This document shows, in pieces, positions 8,042 through 16,874 of a DNA stretch of 64,000 nucleotides. Under the pieces are notes generated by a model, which was not told where the DNA came from, ran no database searches, and saw nothing but the letters and a program-made list of their open reading frames with translations. How positions within the stretch are numbered: the first letter of the stretch is position 1; each line of letters starts with the position of its first letter. A program made the position numbers and the translations under genes. This DNA is from an uncultured Bacteroidia bacterium (lineage in GTDB: Bacteria > Bacteroidota > Bacteroidia > Bacteroidales > F082): NCBI GenBank assembly GCA_902786745.1, contig CADADR010000001.1, positions 124,001 through 188,000 of the forward strand, in the 5' to 3' direction.

Positions 8042-8442
8042 GCTTTAGATAAAACACGCTTTCGCATATTCATAATATCCATCACATTGCTGAAGATGCT
8101 GAAAACACCGAAGCCCATCAACAATGAGAGCGTAGTGGTGACGATGATTCGGGAGTGCTCGCTAAGCCATAACAGGGTGGCCGACTGCGCGTTAAATGTG
8201 AACAGCGGTACCTCGGCGGGCATGGAAAGCACGAAAGCGATGGTGATGGCACCACTGATGATACCTACGACAAAGGCTGCCACCATAGCCCATTTGTAAC
8301 GGCGAATCGTAGCCTCTTGGTGCTGTTTGACATACTCCACGGCATCCAAACGCTTGTTGAGCGATGCCATAAAGGCCTCGTTGTCATCGAAATGCGGTTG
8401 CTGGGCGAGGAAGAGTTCCTCAAGTTCTTTGTCTTTGTTCAT
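8038..8442 (-). CDS. Membrane protein paired with ECF sigma factor (anti-sigma candidate)
   Basis: The protein has 134 residues. A charged N-terminal part of about 48 residues (with LFLAQQPHFDDNEAFMASLNKRLD) precedes two membrane segments (about 51-72 and 97-118). It overlaps the sigma-factor gene by 4 bases, the usual layout of an anti-sigma factor, and the N-terminal cytosolic helix could bind the sigma factor. No zinc-binding ZAS motif is present. The assignment rests on context, not on sequence. Confidence 0.7.
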   Translation of the reverse strand: MNKDKELEELFLAQQPHFDDNEAFMASLNKRLDAVEYVKQHQEATIRRYKWAMVAAFVVGIISGAITIAFVLSMPAEVPLFTFNAQSATLLWLSEHSRIIVTTTLSLLMGFGVFSIFSNVMDIMNMRKRVLSKA

Positions 8443-8915
8443 GGCTTCAGTTTCTCCTTTAGTTTGTCGCGTCCGCGCGAGAGTTGTTTCTTGACGGCAT
8501 CTTCAGAGGTGTCGGTGATGGCCGCTATTTCCTTGATATTGTAACCGTTGAAATAGAATAGCGTGATGGCCGAACGTTCCTTGGGCGGCAGGGTGCGCAG
8601 AGCAAGATAGAGGTCTTGGTGCGCAAAGGAAGCGTCGGCTGAAGTGTTGCTGACGAGTGCCCGAGCCTCATCGAGACTTTCCGTGGTGCGGCAACTGGCC
8701 TTGTGGTTGAGGAAGGTGTTGTGTGCAATCTTGAACAGCCACGAACGGAACCTCCCCTTCTCCTGATAGCCTGCCGACGAGAGGTAAGCCTTGACCAATG
8801 CGTCTTGCGCAAGGTCGTCGGCCTCTTCCTTGTTGCCGCAGCAGAGGTAGAGCAAGAAGCCCCGAAGTGCCCCTTGCTCTTGTTCCACAAGTTCTATGAA
8901 TCCTTCGCGTGTCAC
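8439..8915 (-). CDS. ECF RNA polymerase sigma factor
   Basis: The protein has 158 residues. Region 2 is recognisable (EEADDLAQDALVKAYLSS, then GRFRSWLFKIAHNTFLNHK), and region 4 follows (LRTLPPKERSAITLFYFNGYNIKEIAAITDTSEDAVKKQLSRGRDKLKEKL). The start codon is GTG, 3 bases after the upstream stop; no better in-frame start is seen. It lies in an operon between a DUF6249-like membrane protein and a putative anti-sigma factor. The target promoters are unknown. Confidence 0.92.
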   Translation of the reverse strand: MTREGFIELVEQEQGALRGFLLYLCCGNKEEADDLAQDALVKAYLSSAGYQEKGRFRSWLFKIAHNTFLNHKASCRTTESLDEARALVSNTSADASFAHQDLYLALRTLPPKERSAITLFYFNGYNIKEIAAITDTSEDAVKKQLSRGRDKLKEKLKP

Positions 8916-8918
8916 GGG

Positions 8919-9383
8919 TTATGACTGCGGGGTTGTTTTGCTTTCCTCGGCTTCAATCTCCTTGGCGAGCATCTTTCGACCTACACCATAGTTGATGATG
9001 AAGGCGGCACCAATGGCTAACAAAATCAAGCCAAAACAAAGGGCGGTCTGAACATCAACGTCAATACCCAATCCACTACTTTTCATGTAGATGCCAAGGA
9101 CAATCAAACCTATGCCCAACAATGAGGTAATGAAGCCCCACAACAGTTTGGTGAGCAGTTTCTCCTTCAGTAGTTTTGGCTTGCGAGAAACCTTCTTGAG
9201 TATTTCCTCGACATCCATGTCGGGGTTTTTCTCCAAGGCCGCCGTGACGATTTGCGTGCGAGCATTGGTCTCATTCATTTTACGACGTGTTTCCATCCAA
9301 ATGAAGATAATGGGGAGTACGCATCCGCATAAAATGATGGGTAACATGTTGATGAATTCCACCCAAATTACATTGCTATTCAT
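8919..9383 (-). CDS. DUF6249-like membrane protein
   Basis: The protein has 154 residues. There is a membrane segment at about 9-29, a charged cytosolic stretch (METRRKMNETNARTQIV...EEILKKVSRKP) and two further hydrophobic segments at about 82-101 and 114-133. The layout and the METRRK/DUF-like helix resemble the DUF6249 family found next to ECF sigma factors in Bacteroidota. It is the first gene of the operon 9383-8038. A direct role in sigma-factor control is possible but unproven. Confidence 0.75.
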   Translation of the reverse strand: MNSNVIWVEFINMLPIILCGCVLPIIFIWMETRRKMNETNARTQIVTAALEKNPDMDVEEILKKVSRKPKLLKEKLLTKLLWGFITSLLGIGLIVLGIYMKSSGLGIDVDVQTALCFGLILLAIGAAFIINYGVGRKMLAKEIEAEESKTTPQS

Positions 9384-9480
9384 TTTCTTTTCGTTTTAAG
9401 TGTTAGACTTCTGTTTTCTTGAACCAGTTCGCCCTTATAACAAGTCTGGATGGCAAAAGGTGACGTCAGGAGTAAAATAT

Positions 9481-10233
9481 TTATTCGTTTGTCTGTTTGT
9501 CCTGTTCAAGCTTCTCTATGGCCTGTTTGAGAATTTCCTCTTCCTCAAACAACTCTTTTATCAACTGTTCATTAGAGATTCCATAATCTTCTCCATGATC
9601 TTCATTCACTATGCGTTGGTTGCTGAATTCTTTCATTTCATCCTCGCTGACCTTCATCATTTTCATGCAAAGGTCTCGAGTACTCTTCAATGACTTCAAA
9701 AAAACTTGATTCGTGAAATAATAATTAGGAAAGTCAAATTTGAGAAGTTTTCCTACAGAATTCATTAATCCTGACTCCGTCATCTCTTTTTTATATCCAA
9801 CCAATAGGTCTTCTTCGTATTTATGGCGCATACTGTAGAAAGAAGAAACCTCATGAACAAAATTGACATTGCCGAGGGTATTGAAAGTCTCTATATTGGA
9901 GGAAAAAATGTTTTCTGTCGTTTCAGAAAATTCCATTTGGGAAACCTTCAAAGCATCTGTAAATTGGAAACGAAGGCTGTCGAAATACTCCGGATGAAAG
10001 GCAAGCTCCTGCTGATTCCGTTTTGCCTTCTGGAAAGCGAGACTTGCATCTTCCAATTGTTCAATGGTTTTGTCAAAGTCATAGAGGATCATCATGACCA
10101 TTTCCTTCTTGGCGGCCGCTTTATGGCGTCTATCGATGATGGCCGAGGTGCCGAAGGTGAGTATGATGGAGAAGGTTGTCGCAAGAAGCGTCAACAGAAA
10201 CTGTTTGGTGCCGGACGAAGGTTTTTCTTTCAT
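9481..10233 (-). CDS. Single-pass membrane protein of unknown function (DUF6090-like)
   Basis: The protein has 250 residues. A membrane segment lies at about 11-31 (FLLTLLATTFSIILTFGTSAI), followed by IDRRHKAAAKKEMVMMILYDF and a long helical, charged exterior ending in a strongly acidic coiled-coil-like tail (ELFEEEEILKQAIEKLEQDK). This looks like the DUF6090 group of Bacteroidota. It begins 7 bases after the AlkZ-like gene, so it is probably in the same operon. Confidence 0.7.
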   Translation of the reverse strand: MKEKPSSGTKQFLLTLLATTFSIILTFGTSAIIDRRHKAAAKKEMVMMILYDFDKTIEQLEDASLAFQKAKRNQQELAFHPEYFDSLRFQFTDALKVSQMEFSETTENIFSSNIETFNTLGNVNFVHEVSSFYSMRHKYEEDLLVGYKKEMTESGLMNSVGKLLKFDFPNYYFTNQVFLKSLKSTRDLCMKMMKVSEDEMKEFSNQRIVNEDHGEDYGISNEQLIKELFEEEEILKQAIEKLEQDKQTNE

Positions 10234-10240
10234 ATTCTGT

Positions 10241-11296
10241 TCATTTTAGTTGGTATGTCTTGTATCGTTTCCATTCCTCTTGGAGGTCAGCCTCATGCTC
10301 ACCCATGAAGAATGTTGTTTGTAGGTCCTCCTTGAAAGGGGTCCAGTTACCACAAATCACGCCATCGTGGGCGATGATAGGCTGGAAGATGCCGCTGTTG
10401 TTGTGTGCCTTATGGCTATAGTCAGGCGAGAGGACGATGTCGCGGCTCTTGTAGCCGATGAGGTATTCGTCATAAGGCGGGATCAGGAGATATTTGCCTT
10501 TGCGGAAACCTCGGGTGCGGCAATCATCCGTAATATAATATTTCCTGCGTTGTTGTTGTAGAGACGCGCCATGGCACGTCTCTACATGCAGGTAATCACC
10601 TAAAATCTCGATTCCCCGCCTGCAATCATTGACATTCAGCCCCGACCACCAAACGAAATCTTCCAAGGTGGCTGGCTGACGGCTTTGGAAATATTTCCGC
10701 GCGAGCATCGCCAAGGTTTCATCGCGGTCCATTTTGACATGGGTTTTCACCTTATCGGCAGCAAGGGCGTATGTCGCCTTCATCGGCAACAGGTCACCGC
10801 TGCAAAGCGTGCCCGACAGTTCGGCATAGCGGATGTGATACGACAGACGATGGTCGTCCATGTGGATGTCTTTCTCGGCCAAAGCGTGAACGAAGTCTTC
10901 CTTGGTGACACTACCCTTGTCAGCGGCGGTTTTGACAAGGATTTCCCTGATGCGCTTCACCTCTTCTTCGGGGATGCTGATTTTGTTGCTGCTCATCCAC
11001 CCTTTGATGACTGCCAAAGCCTTTGCCGAACAGAGTTCGAGCAAGGGCCAGTAGTCCTCGGCGGAAACGAGTTGCCAAGTGCCGCGCATCAGGTGCAGAC
11101 GGATGATTTGTCCGCTGTCGAAGGCCTTCTTGAAGGCTTTGGCAGAGGGTTTCTTGGTCCGCATCGCCACCGCCCAGCGCATCAGGCGGTACTCCTGTGC
11201 CTGCATCGCGCCCATATGGTTGACCACCGCTTCGGGCTTGTCGAACTGCGGGCAGATGAACTGCTGACTGAGCAATCGGAGGGCGACGGGATTCAT
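10241..11296 (-). CDS. AlkZ-like winged-helix DNA glycosylase (HTH_42 family)
   Basis: The protein has 351 residues, close to the family norm of 350-400. It begins with the typical LLSQQF, followed by the QxQ motif in GAMQAQEY (about 29-36), which in AlkZ-type enzymes forms the catalytic centre for removing crosslinked or alkylated bases. RGTWQLVSAEDY and a C-terminal WTPFKEDL are also typical. A 30-bp near-perfect palindrome (10557-10586) lies in frame and encodes the stretch HVETCHGASLQ, which is probably not part of the family fold. The gene lies 8 bases after the thioesterase gene. Confidence 0.85.
   Translation of the reverse strand: MNPVALRLLSQQFICPQFDKPEAVVNHMGAMQAQEYRLMRWAVAMRTKKPSAKAFKKAFDSGQIIRLHLMRGTWQLVSAEDYWPLLELCSAKALAVIKGWMSSNKISIPEEEVKRIREILVKTAADKGSVTKEDFVHALAEKDIHMDDHRLSYHIRYAELSGTLCSGDLLPMKATYALAADKVKTHVKMDRDETLAMLARKYFQSRQPATLEDFVWWSGLNVNDCRRGIEILGDYLHVETCHGASLQQQRRKYYITDDCRTRGFRKGKYLLIPPYDEYLIGYKSRDIVLSPDYSHKAHNNSGIFQPIIAHDGVICGNWTPFKEDLQTTFFMGEHEADLQEEWKRYKTYQLK
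10557..10586. repeat. 30-bp palindromic repeat inside the AlkZ-like gene
   Basis: The sequence starts TGTAGAGACG, has the centre GCCATGGC, and ends CGTCTCTACA. 28 of 30 positions obey palindrome symmetry (14 of 15 base pairs). It lies entirely within the reading frame and keeps it open. Such GTAGAGACG...CGTCTCTAC palindromes are known as dispersed repeats in several bacteria. Confidence 0.75.
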
Positions 11297-11304
11297 TGCG
11301 GGGC

Positions 11305-11691
11305 TTATTTGAATTTGGACATGAACTTCTCGCTCTCCACGACAAAGCGCTCGTGGATGCCTTCGCCGACAAGCGTTGTGTCTTCAAAACACTTCACTTC
11401 GAACACCAAGCGGCGACGGTCTACTTCAACGAGTTCGGCATCACAGCGAATGGTGCTGCCTACCGGACTGGCCTTCAAATGCTTGATGTTCACGGCAATG
11501 CCGACGGTAGTGTTGCCTTCGCCGATCTTGTCGCAAACGCTCATCAGGCAGGTCTTTTCCATAAGGGCAATCATGGCGGGGGTGGCAAAAACCTCCAAGG
11601 CGCCTGAGCCATACACAGCGGCGGTATCCTTGTGTTCAACCACAAGCTGTTCGCTGTGGCGAAGTCCAATCAATGCGTCGAATTCTGTCAT
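11305..11691 (-). CDS. FlK-like hotdog-fold thioesterase
   Basis: The upstream in-frame start at 11712 is TTG, so I chose ATG at 11691 (128 aa). The sequence shows the order seen in fluoroacetyl-CoA-thioesterase-like proteins: VVEHKDTAAVYGSGALEVFATPAMIALME (Thr and Glu helix), GNTTVGIAVNIKHLKASPVG and a final RFVV strand. It probably hydrolyses a small acyl-CoA in the cytoplasm; the substrate cannot be told. It is the first gene in a minus-strand group with the AlkZ-like glycosylase. Confidence 0.82.
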   Translation of the reverse strand: MTEFDALIGLRHSEQLVVEHKDTAAVYGSGALEVFATPAMIALMEKTCLMSVCDKIGEGNTTVGIAVNIKHLKASPVGSTIRCDAELVEVDRRRLVFEVKCFEDTTLVGEGIHERFVVESEKFMSKFK

Positions 11692-11770
11692 TTTAAAAGT
11701 TTTCTTAGTCAAACTATTTCAATTTTGTCGCAAAAATAGGTTTTTCCTGCATTCTTTTTATAAAAAGAAG

Positions 11771-11778
11771 TACTTTTG
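11771..11778 (+). promoter_or_regulatory. -7 promoter box immediately before the barrel gene
   Basis: TACTTTTG followed by C matches the consensus. The ATG is only 7 bases downstream at 11785, so the transcript would have almost no leader. Confidence 0.45.
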
Positions 11779-11784
11779 CAATCC

Positions 11785-12417
11785 ATGAAAGACAAAAAAC
11801 TGCTCATATTGCTCCTTTTTTGGCTCATCGGTACCGGTTCGGTGATGGCCCAACGCCTCGGCGGTGGCCTCATGCTCGGCCCAGCTTTTTCCACAATGAG
11901 CATCAGCGGCAACGACAGCACACGCTTTCGCACCGACTTCACTGGTGGTGTGCGCATCGCGCTCATCCCCGAGCGCAGTATTATTGGCGCCGAGATCGAT
12001 GTGATTTATTCGCGGCAAGGCATGAGTTCGAAGAAAGGCTTGGATGAAAGCAACAACACCATCCGCTACATGGAGAAGTCGCACTACATCAATGTGCCGC
12101 TGCTGCTCAACATCTACCTCCGCAAGTGGAACGATGACGATGAAGACGAATCCATGATACCGCGTCTGCGCATCGGGCCTCAAATCGGTTTCTGTGTAGG
12201 CGGCAACGACATTATGGAGGTGAAAGGCAAGAAGAAACAACAGTTCATCACGCCTTGGGAGCCGGGCAGTTTCAACCGCATTGACTATGGCGTCACGGCG
12301 GCGTTGAGCTATTGGTTCGTCGAGGTGCGCTACACCTTCGGCATGGCCAATGTCTTCAAGGAAGGCGCGAAATCCACCAACCACGTGATTTCGGTGACTT
12401 GGTCGGATATTTGGTGA
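11785..12417 (+). CDS. Outer-membrane beta-barrel protein (PorT-like)
   Basis: ATG at 11785 gives 210 residues; the codon at 11776 is TTG. Signal peptide: MKDKKLLILLLFWLIGTGSVMAQ. The mature part shows alternating beta-strand pattern (LMLGPAFSTMSIS, FTGGVRIALIPE, IGAEIDVIYSRQGM, YINVPLLLNIYL, RIGPQIGF, DYGVTAALSYWFVEVRYTFGM), typical of the small porin/PorT barrel family (PF13568-like). It may be a T9SS accessory like PorT or simply a small outer-membrane barrel; sequence alone does not decide. It is followed by trkA. Confidence 0.8.
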   Translation: MKDKKLLILLLFWLIGTGSVMAQRLGGGLMLGPAFSTMSISGNDSTRFRTDFTGGVRIALIPERSIIGAEIDVIYSRQGMSSKKGLDESNNTIRYMEKSHYINVPLLLNIYLRKWNDDDEDESMIPRLRIGPQIGFCVGGNDIMEVKGKKKQQFITPWEPGSFNRIDYGVTAALSYWFVEVRYTFGMANVFKEGAKSTNHVISVTWSDIW

Positions 12418-12435
12418 TTGTTTTGGAAAAAACTA

Positions 12436-12443
12436 TACATTTG
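12436..12443 (+). promoter_or_regulatory. -7 promoter box of trkA-trkH
   Basis: TACATTTG followed by C matches TAnnTTTG and stands 20 bases before the trkA ATG. Confidence 0.5.
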
Positions 12444-12463
12444 CATTTTTAAACCGAATTGAA

Positions 12464-13804
12464 ATGAACATCATTATAGCCGGAGACGGAGAAGTAGGCA
12501 TGCACTTGGCGGAAGCCCTGGTGCGTAGCAACCATAACATCACCATCGTGGACCCGCACGAGGAACTGCTGAAGATGATGGAATCGCACAGCGACCTGAT
12601 GACCATCACGGGCGACTCCACCTCGACCGCCGTGCTGCAACGCGCCAACGTGAAGAAGGCCGACCTTATGATCGCCGTGCTCCACGACGAACATATCAAC
12701 CTGCTGACGGGCATCATCGCCAAAAAACTCGGCGCCAAACAAGTCATCGCACGCGTCAACACAATGGAGAACCTGAGTCCCGAGGTGTGGCGCATGTACC
12801 AAGACCTCGGCATCGACGGGCTGCTCTCGCCCGAAGACATCGCCGCACAGGAGATCATCTCACTGCTGAAGAAAAACGCCTCGTCGGAGACCTACGACTT
12901 CGCAGGAGGTAACCTCCAGCTCTTCATGGTGAAACTGGAACCCGAGGCCGAAATCCTTGGCAAGACCGTTGATGAGGTCATCAACCAATATGAGCACATC
13001 GAGTTCCGCATCGCGGCTATCCACCGCCGTCAAAGTACCTTTGTCCCCCAAGGTGACGAGGTCTTCCAAGTGGCCGATATGGTGTATGTGGTCACCAAGC
13101 CACATGCCATCAAGGACATCATCAAACTGAGCGGCAAGAAGCAGATCAACGTCCACAATGTGATGATCGTGGGCGGAGGCCGTGTGGGCCGCATCACCGC
13201 CAAACGCCTTGAAAAAGACTTGAACATCAAGATTTTGGAAATCAACAAGGAACGCTGCATGGACTTGACCAACTACCTCTCGGAGGCTTTGGTCGTCAAC
13301 GCCGACGCCCGTAACCTCGACCTGCTTGAAGACGAGGGCATCAAGGACATGGATGCTTTCATCGCCGTCAGCGACAACACCGAGACCAACATCCTGACCT
13401 GTCTCCAGGCCAAGTCGTTTGGCGTGAAGAAGACCATCGCCTTGGTGGAGAACATCGACTACATCGACATCTCGCAAAACATCGGCATCGACTCCATCAT
13501 CAACAAGAAACTCATCGCTGCCAGCTACATGGTGAAATACACCCTTGGTGCCAAGGTCTCCACGCTGAAGAGCCTAAGCGGCATCGATGCCGACATCGTG
13601 GAGTTTGAAGTGAGGGCGGGCTCGGCCGTCACGCGCAAGCCCATCGGACAGCTGCCCATGCCCAACGACGCCATTATTTGCGGCGTCACCCGTGATGGCG
13701 AGAGCTTCATCGCCACCGACGACTTCCAGATTGAGACCGACGACCAAGTGGTGGTGCTGGCCTTGCCTGCCGGCATCCCCGCTGTTGAACGTTTGTTCCA
13801 TTAA
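12464..13804 (+). CDS. trkA: Trk potassium uptake regulatory subunit TrkA
   Basis: The protein has 446 residues, the normal length of TrkA. There are two RCK halves: each starts with a Rossmann motif (MNIIIAGDGEVGMHLAEAL at 1; VMIVGGGRVGRITAKRL near 230), followed by a TrkA_C segment (LEPEAEILGKTVDEV; FEVRAGSAVTRKPIGQL). The subunit binds NAD(H)/ATP on the cytoplasmic side of the TrkH channel and gates it. The gene is 3 bases before trkH, so they are one operon. Confidence 0.97.
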   Translation: MNIIIAGDGEVGMHLAEALVRSNHNITIVDPHEELLKMMESHSDLMTITGDSTSTAVLQRANVKKADLMIAVLHDEHINLLTGIIAKKLGAKQVIARVNTMENLSPEVWRMYQDLGIDGLLSPEDIAAQEIISLLKKNASSETYDFAGGNLQLFMVKLEPEAEILGKTVDEVINQYEHIEFRIAAIHRRQSTFVPQGDEVFQVADMVYVVTKPHAIKDIIKLSGKKQINVHNVMIVGGGRVGRITAKRLEKDLNIKILEINKERCMDLTNYLSEALVVNADARNLDLLEDEGIKDMDAFIAVSDNTETNILTCLQAKSFGVKKTIALVENIDYIDISQNIGIDSIINKKLIAASYMVKYTLGAKVSTLKSLSGIDADIVEFEVRAGSAVTRKPIGQLPMPNDAIICGVTRDGESFIATDDFQIETDDQVVVLALPAGIPAVERLFH

Positions 13805-13807
13805 CCG

Positions 13808-15271
13808 ATGAAGTGGAAAACTAAAATAAACCATCCTTTAGTCCTCCGCATCGAAGGCCAGCTGATACTCATCGAAGGTCTCTTCATGCTGACGGTGCTC
13901 CCTGTGACCTATCTCCACCACGGGCTCTACGCCTTCAGCATGCCCTTCTCGGCCCTCATCACCCTGCTGACCGGTTTCATCCTGCTCATCGCCACTCGCA
14001 ATCACAAAAACGACAAGACCACCTCGCGCGACGGCGTTTATGTCGTGTGCATCTCGTGGCTTGTACTCTCGTTGTTCGGTGCCATACCCTTCTTGCTCAG
14101 CAAAAGCGTGCCCAACTTCACCGATGGCTTCTTTGAAGCCTTGTCGGGTTTCACCACCACGGGAGCCACCATCTTGACCGACATCGAGTCCGTGCCGAAA
14201 GACATCCTCCTCTGGCGCAGTATGACCCAATGGATCGGCGGCTTGGCCATCATCGTCTTCTCGTTGGCCATCCTGCCCTACCTCGGCATGAGCGGCATGC
14301 AACTCTTCGTGTCAGAGATCAACGGCATCACCTACGACAAGCTACACCCACGCGTCATGCATACCGTGAGGCGCATTTGGTTTATCTATCTGTTTTTCAC
14401 CCTATTGGAGACACTTTTGCTCTATCGAGGCGACATGGACTTCTATGACGCACTCTGTCACTCGTTGAGCACCATCAGCTCTGGCGGCTTCTCCACGCGG
14501 ACGGCCAACATCGGGGCATTCTCCAACTATTCCCAGGTCGTGATTACCGTTTTTATGGTGCTGTCGGGCTGCAACTTCTCCCTGCTTCTGCTCTCCTTGA
14601 GCTGGCGTTCGTTTACCATCCTGAAAAACCAGGAGTTCCGCACCTACTTGCTCTATACCGTGTTTTTGGGCATAGCCATAGGCTTGGTGTTGTTCTTTGG
14701 TTGCCACAAGAGCTTCGGTTCCTCTTTCCGTGAGTCGTTCTTCAGCGTCATCTCGGCATTCACCACCACGGGCTTCTTCGTCAGCGACTACACAGCCTGG
14801 CCTACCTTCCTTTGGGTCATCCTCTTCCTGCTGATGTTCATCGGTGCCTGTTCGGGTTCCACTTCGGGCGGTGTCAAGATCTTCCGCCATCTCATCTTCA
14901 CCAAGAACTCGGTACTCGAGTTGAAGCGCATCATCCATCCCAATGCCGTGTTGCCCGTGAAAGTGAACGGCAAAGCCATCTCAACGAGCGGTGTCTACAA
15001 ACACGTCACCTTCATCTTTGTCTATTTCTTGGTCTTCCTCATCGGTGCCGTCATCCTGTTGGCCATGGGTATCGACATCGAGACAGCCTTAGGCGCTTCG
15101 GTGGCCACGCTGAGCAATGTAGGCACAGGCCTCGGTCAAGTGGGCCCAGGCGGTTCCTATGTCTTCTTCCCGCTGTTTGCCAAGTGGCTGCTCATCTTCT
15201 TCATGCTCCTCGGCAGGGTAGAGCTTTTCTCGTTGATTACGCTGCTTTCGCGGAGTTTCTGGAGGAATTAA
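13808..15271 (+). CDS. trkH: Trk potassium transporter membrane subunit TrkH
   Basis: The protein has 487 residues with about ten hydrophobic segments. The four selectivity-filter-like P-loops can be seen as LSGFTTTGATI, LSTISSGGFSTR, ISAFTTTGFFV and LSNVGTGLGQVG, the pattern of TrkH/KtrB. SGSTSGGVKIFR is the typical loop in this family. It forms the K+ pathway in the inner membrane together with the preceding TrkA. Confidence 0.97.
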   Translation: MKWKTKINHPLVLRIEGQLILIEGLFMLTVLPVTYLHHGLYAFSMPFSALITLLTGFILLIATRNHKNDKTTSRDGVYVVCISWLVLSLFGAIPFLLSKSVPNFTDGFFEALSGFTTTGATILTDIESVPKDILLWRSMTQWIGGLAIIVFSLAILPYLGMSGMQLFVSEINGITYDKLHPRVMHTVRRIWFIYLFFTLLETLLLYRGDMDFYDALCHSLSTISSGGFSTRTANIGAFSNYSQVVITVFMVLSGCNFSLLLLSLSWRSFTILKNQEFRTYLLYTVFLGIAIGLVLFFGCHKSFGSSFRESFFSVISAFTTTGFFVSDYTAWPTFLWVILFLLMFIGACSGSTSGGVKIFRHLIFTKNSVLELKRIIHPNAVLPVKVNGKAISTSGVYKHVTFIFVYFLVFLIGAVILLAMGIDIETALGASVATLSNVGTGLGQVGPGGSYVFFPLFAKWLLIFFMLLGRVELFSLITLLSRSFWRN

Positions 15272-15290
15272 GGTCAAAAACCTCCTAAAT

Positions 15291-15421
15291 CCTTGGACTT
15301 CACCGAAAAAAGTTTGGAATAATCACACTTTTAACTGATTCATTCACAAATTATTACATTTAAAAAACCTTGAAAAAGTTTGGACTGCCCTTTCAACCAC
15401 TTGTCGAAAGTGGTAGTTTTG
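15291..15421 (+). promoter_or_regulatory. Duplicated promoter/operator region, copy 1 (upstream of TPR-HTH gene)
   Basis: The region aligns base for base with 16875-17007, starting at CCTTGGAC, continuing through (A)GTTTGGAATA, CTTG, GTTTGGA(C)TGC, to an inverted repeat overlapping the -7 box. Here the inverted repeat is ACCACTT gtcga AAGTGGT (15396-15414) and the -7 box is TAGTTTTG (15414-15421). It is probably an operator for a shared regulator. Confidence 0.65.
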
Positions 15422-15457
15422 TGATGCTGAAACGAGATCTTGTTTATTTTTGTCACC

Positions 15458-16870
15458 ATGAAACTGCATCATCTGGTTTTGTCTTTCCTTGTTACCATGT
15501 TGGCTGCTTGCCATCCTACATCCCGTGATGTGAAGCAAGTTGCCCAAGATGCCTTGGAAAACGCTCGTATTCAGTTTGATTCAGGCAATAAGGTGGAGGC
15601 TATGCGCTTGTTTAAAGAAGCGGAGCATTACGGCATTATGGCGAATCAAACTCTGATGGTGGCTCATGCACGGTATCATATTGCGCAATGCTTGGGCTAC
15701 TATGCTGACAAAGAAGAAGTTGTTTCGTTGTTGAAGGCTGCTGCCGAGGGCTTTGGCGAAGACTATGCCGACCGAGCCGAGGCATTGAGGGAGTTGGGCG
15801 ATTTCTATCAGTACCATGGACAATTTGATAGCTCAGCATATTATTTGGATCAGGCCTTAAAGTATGCCGAGCAAAGCGGGTCATTGGAAGCAAAGCGCGA
15901 CTGCTTGTCGGCCTTTCATGTCATGTATTTCAATGCGGAAGATTACGAAAAGTCAGCCAACTACCTTAGCCAGTTTTGGCAAGCTTCGATTGAAGATGCT
16001 GACGACAACCTGCTGATGTATTATTATCATGACATGGGGAACATCTTTTATGAGTCCGGCAACTTGGATTCTGCCAATTATTATTACAGCCGTTTGGAGG
16101 AACTTGTGTCCCAAACAGAGCCAAACGCGGATACTTGGTTCTATTATGGTGTCTTGTCCGATTATGCCGAAGAACTCGGCGATTATGAAACCGCTTGCAA
16201 ATATGGATGTTTGTACGAAGAAGGCAACAATCTAAAAGAAATAGAGCAACAGGAGAACAATCTTGCGCTTATCAGCCATAAATACGACAGCGAGGTGATG
16301 CAGAACGAATTGAACCGTAACATCATCATCAAGCAGCGCATCATCGTCATCGTCAGTTTGGTAGCGACTTTGGTTTTGGCAGCGTTGTTGGTTTCGCAAA
16401 TCCGTTTGGCACGGCGGCGTAAACGCGAGGCCGAAATCAGTGCCGAGTTGTTCCACTTCAAACAGCAGAACAAGGATTTGGCGCAAAAACACGCCGAGCA
16501 TGAGCAAATCCAGCAGGATTATGCCGACCGCCTCTCCGAGGCTTTGATGAAGGAACAGCGTATCATGTTGTTGTTGGACAATTATCTGAACAGCAACAAA
16601 AAAGCCAATCTTCTCAAGGATTTGGAGACCTCCGTTTTTGACAACAAAGACCATTGGGAAGCCATGCTAGAAGTGGTTGACCAGCTTTACCCAGAGCTTG
16701 CGGAAACTCTTCAGCAGAAATACCCCAACTTGGACGAGGACGAGCGGAAGTCCTATATCCTTTCTTATTTCAAACTCTCGCGCCAGGAGGAAGCGGATTA
16801 CCTTGGAACCACCGTCAATATGGTGGACAAACTGCGCGGAAGACGGAGGAAAAAGATGGAGGAAGGGTAA
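15458..16870 (+). CDS. TPR lipoprotein/membrane regulator with C-terminal HTH
   Basis: ATG at 15458 gives 470 residues. MKLHHLVLSFLVTMLAACHP is a lipoprotein-like or signal-anchor sequence. Residues about 25-270 are TPR-like helical pairs (e.g. AMRLFKEAEHYG, DSANYYYSRLEEL). A single membrane segment (IIVIVSLVATLVLAALLV) follows at about 288-306, then a coiled coil of about 60 residues, and a C-terminal HTH (YPNLDEDERKSYILSYFKLS, ADYLGTTVNMVDKLRGRRRKK). This is a Bacteroidota sensor/regulator layout: periplasmic TPR sensor and cytoplasmic DNA-binding end. It stands after a duplicated operator, suggesting autoregulation. Confidence 0.85.
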   Translation: MKLHHLVLSFLVTMLAACHPTSRDVKQVAQDALENARIQFDSGNKVEAMRLFKEAEHYGIMANQTLMVAHARYHIAQCLGYYADKEEVVSLLKAAAEGFGEDYADRAEALRELGDFYQYHGQFDSSAYYLDQALKYAEQSGSLEAKRDCLSAFHVMYFNAEDYEKSANYLSQFWQASIEDADDNLLMYYYHDMGNIFYESGNLDSANYYYSRLEELVSQTEPNADTWFYYGVLSDYAEELGDYETACKYGCLYEEGNNLKEIEQQENNLALISHKYDSEVMQNELNRNIIIKQRIIVIVSLVATLVLAALLVSQIRLARRRKREAEISAELFHFKQQNKDLAQKHAEHEQIQQDYADRLSEALMKEQRIMLLLDNYLNSNKKANLLKDLETSVFDNKDHWEAMLEVVDQLYPELAETLQQKYPNLDEDERKSYILSYFKLSRQEEADYLGTTVNMVDKLRGRRRKKMEEG

Positions 16871-16874
16871 AATA

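Noticed and set aside
10685-11788. 367-codon plus-strand frame across the AlkZ-like and thioesterase genes
   Set aside because: It spans two well-supported minus-strand genes and has no motif of its own.
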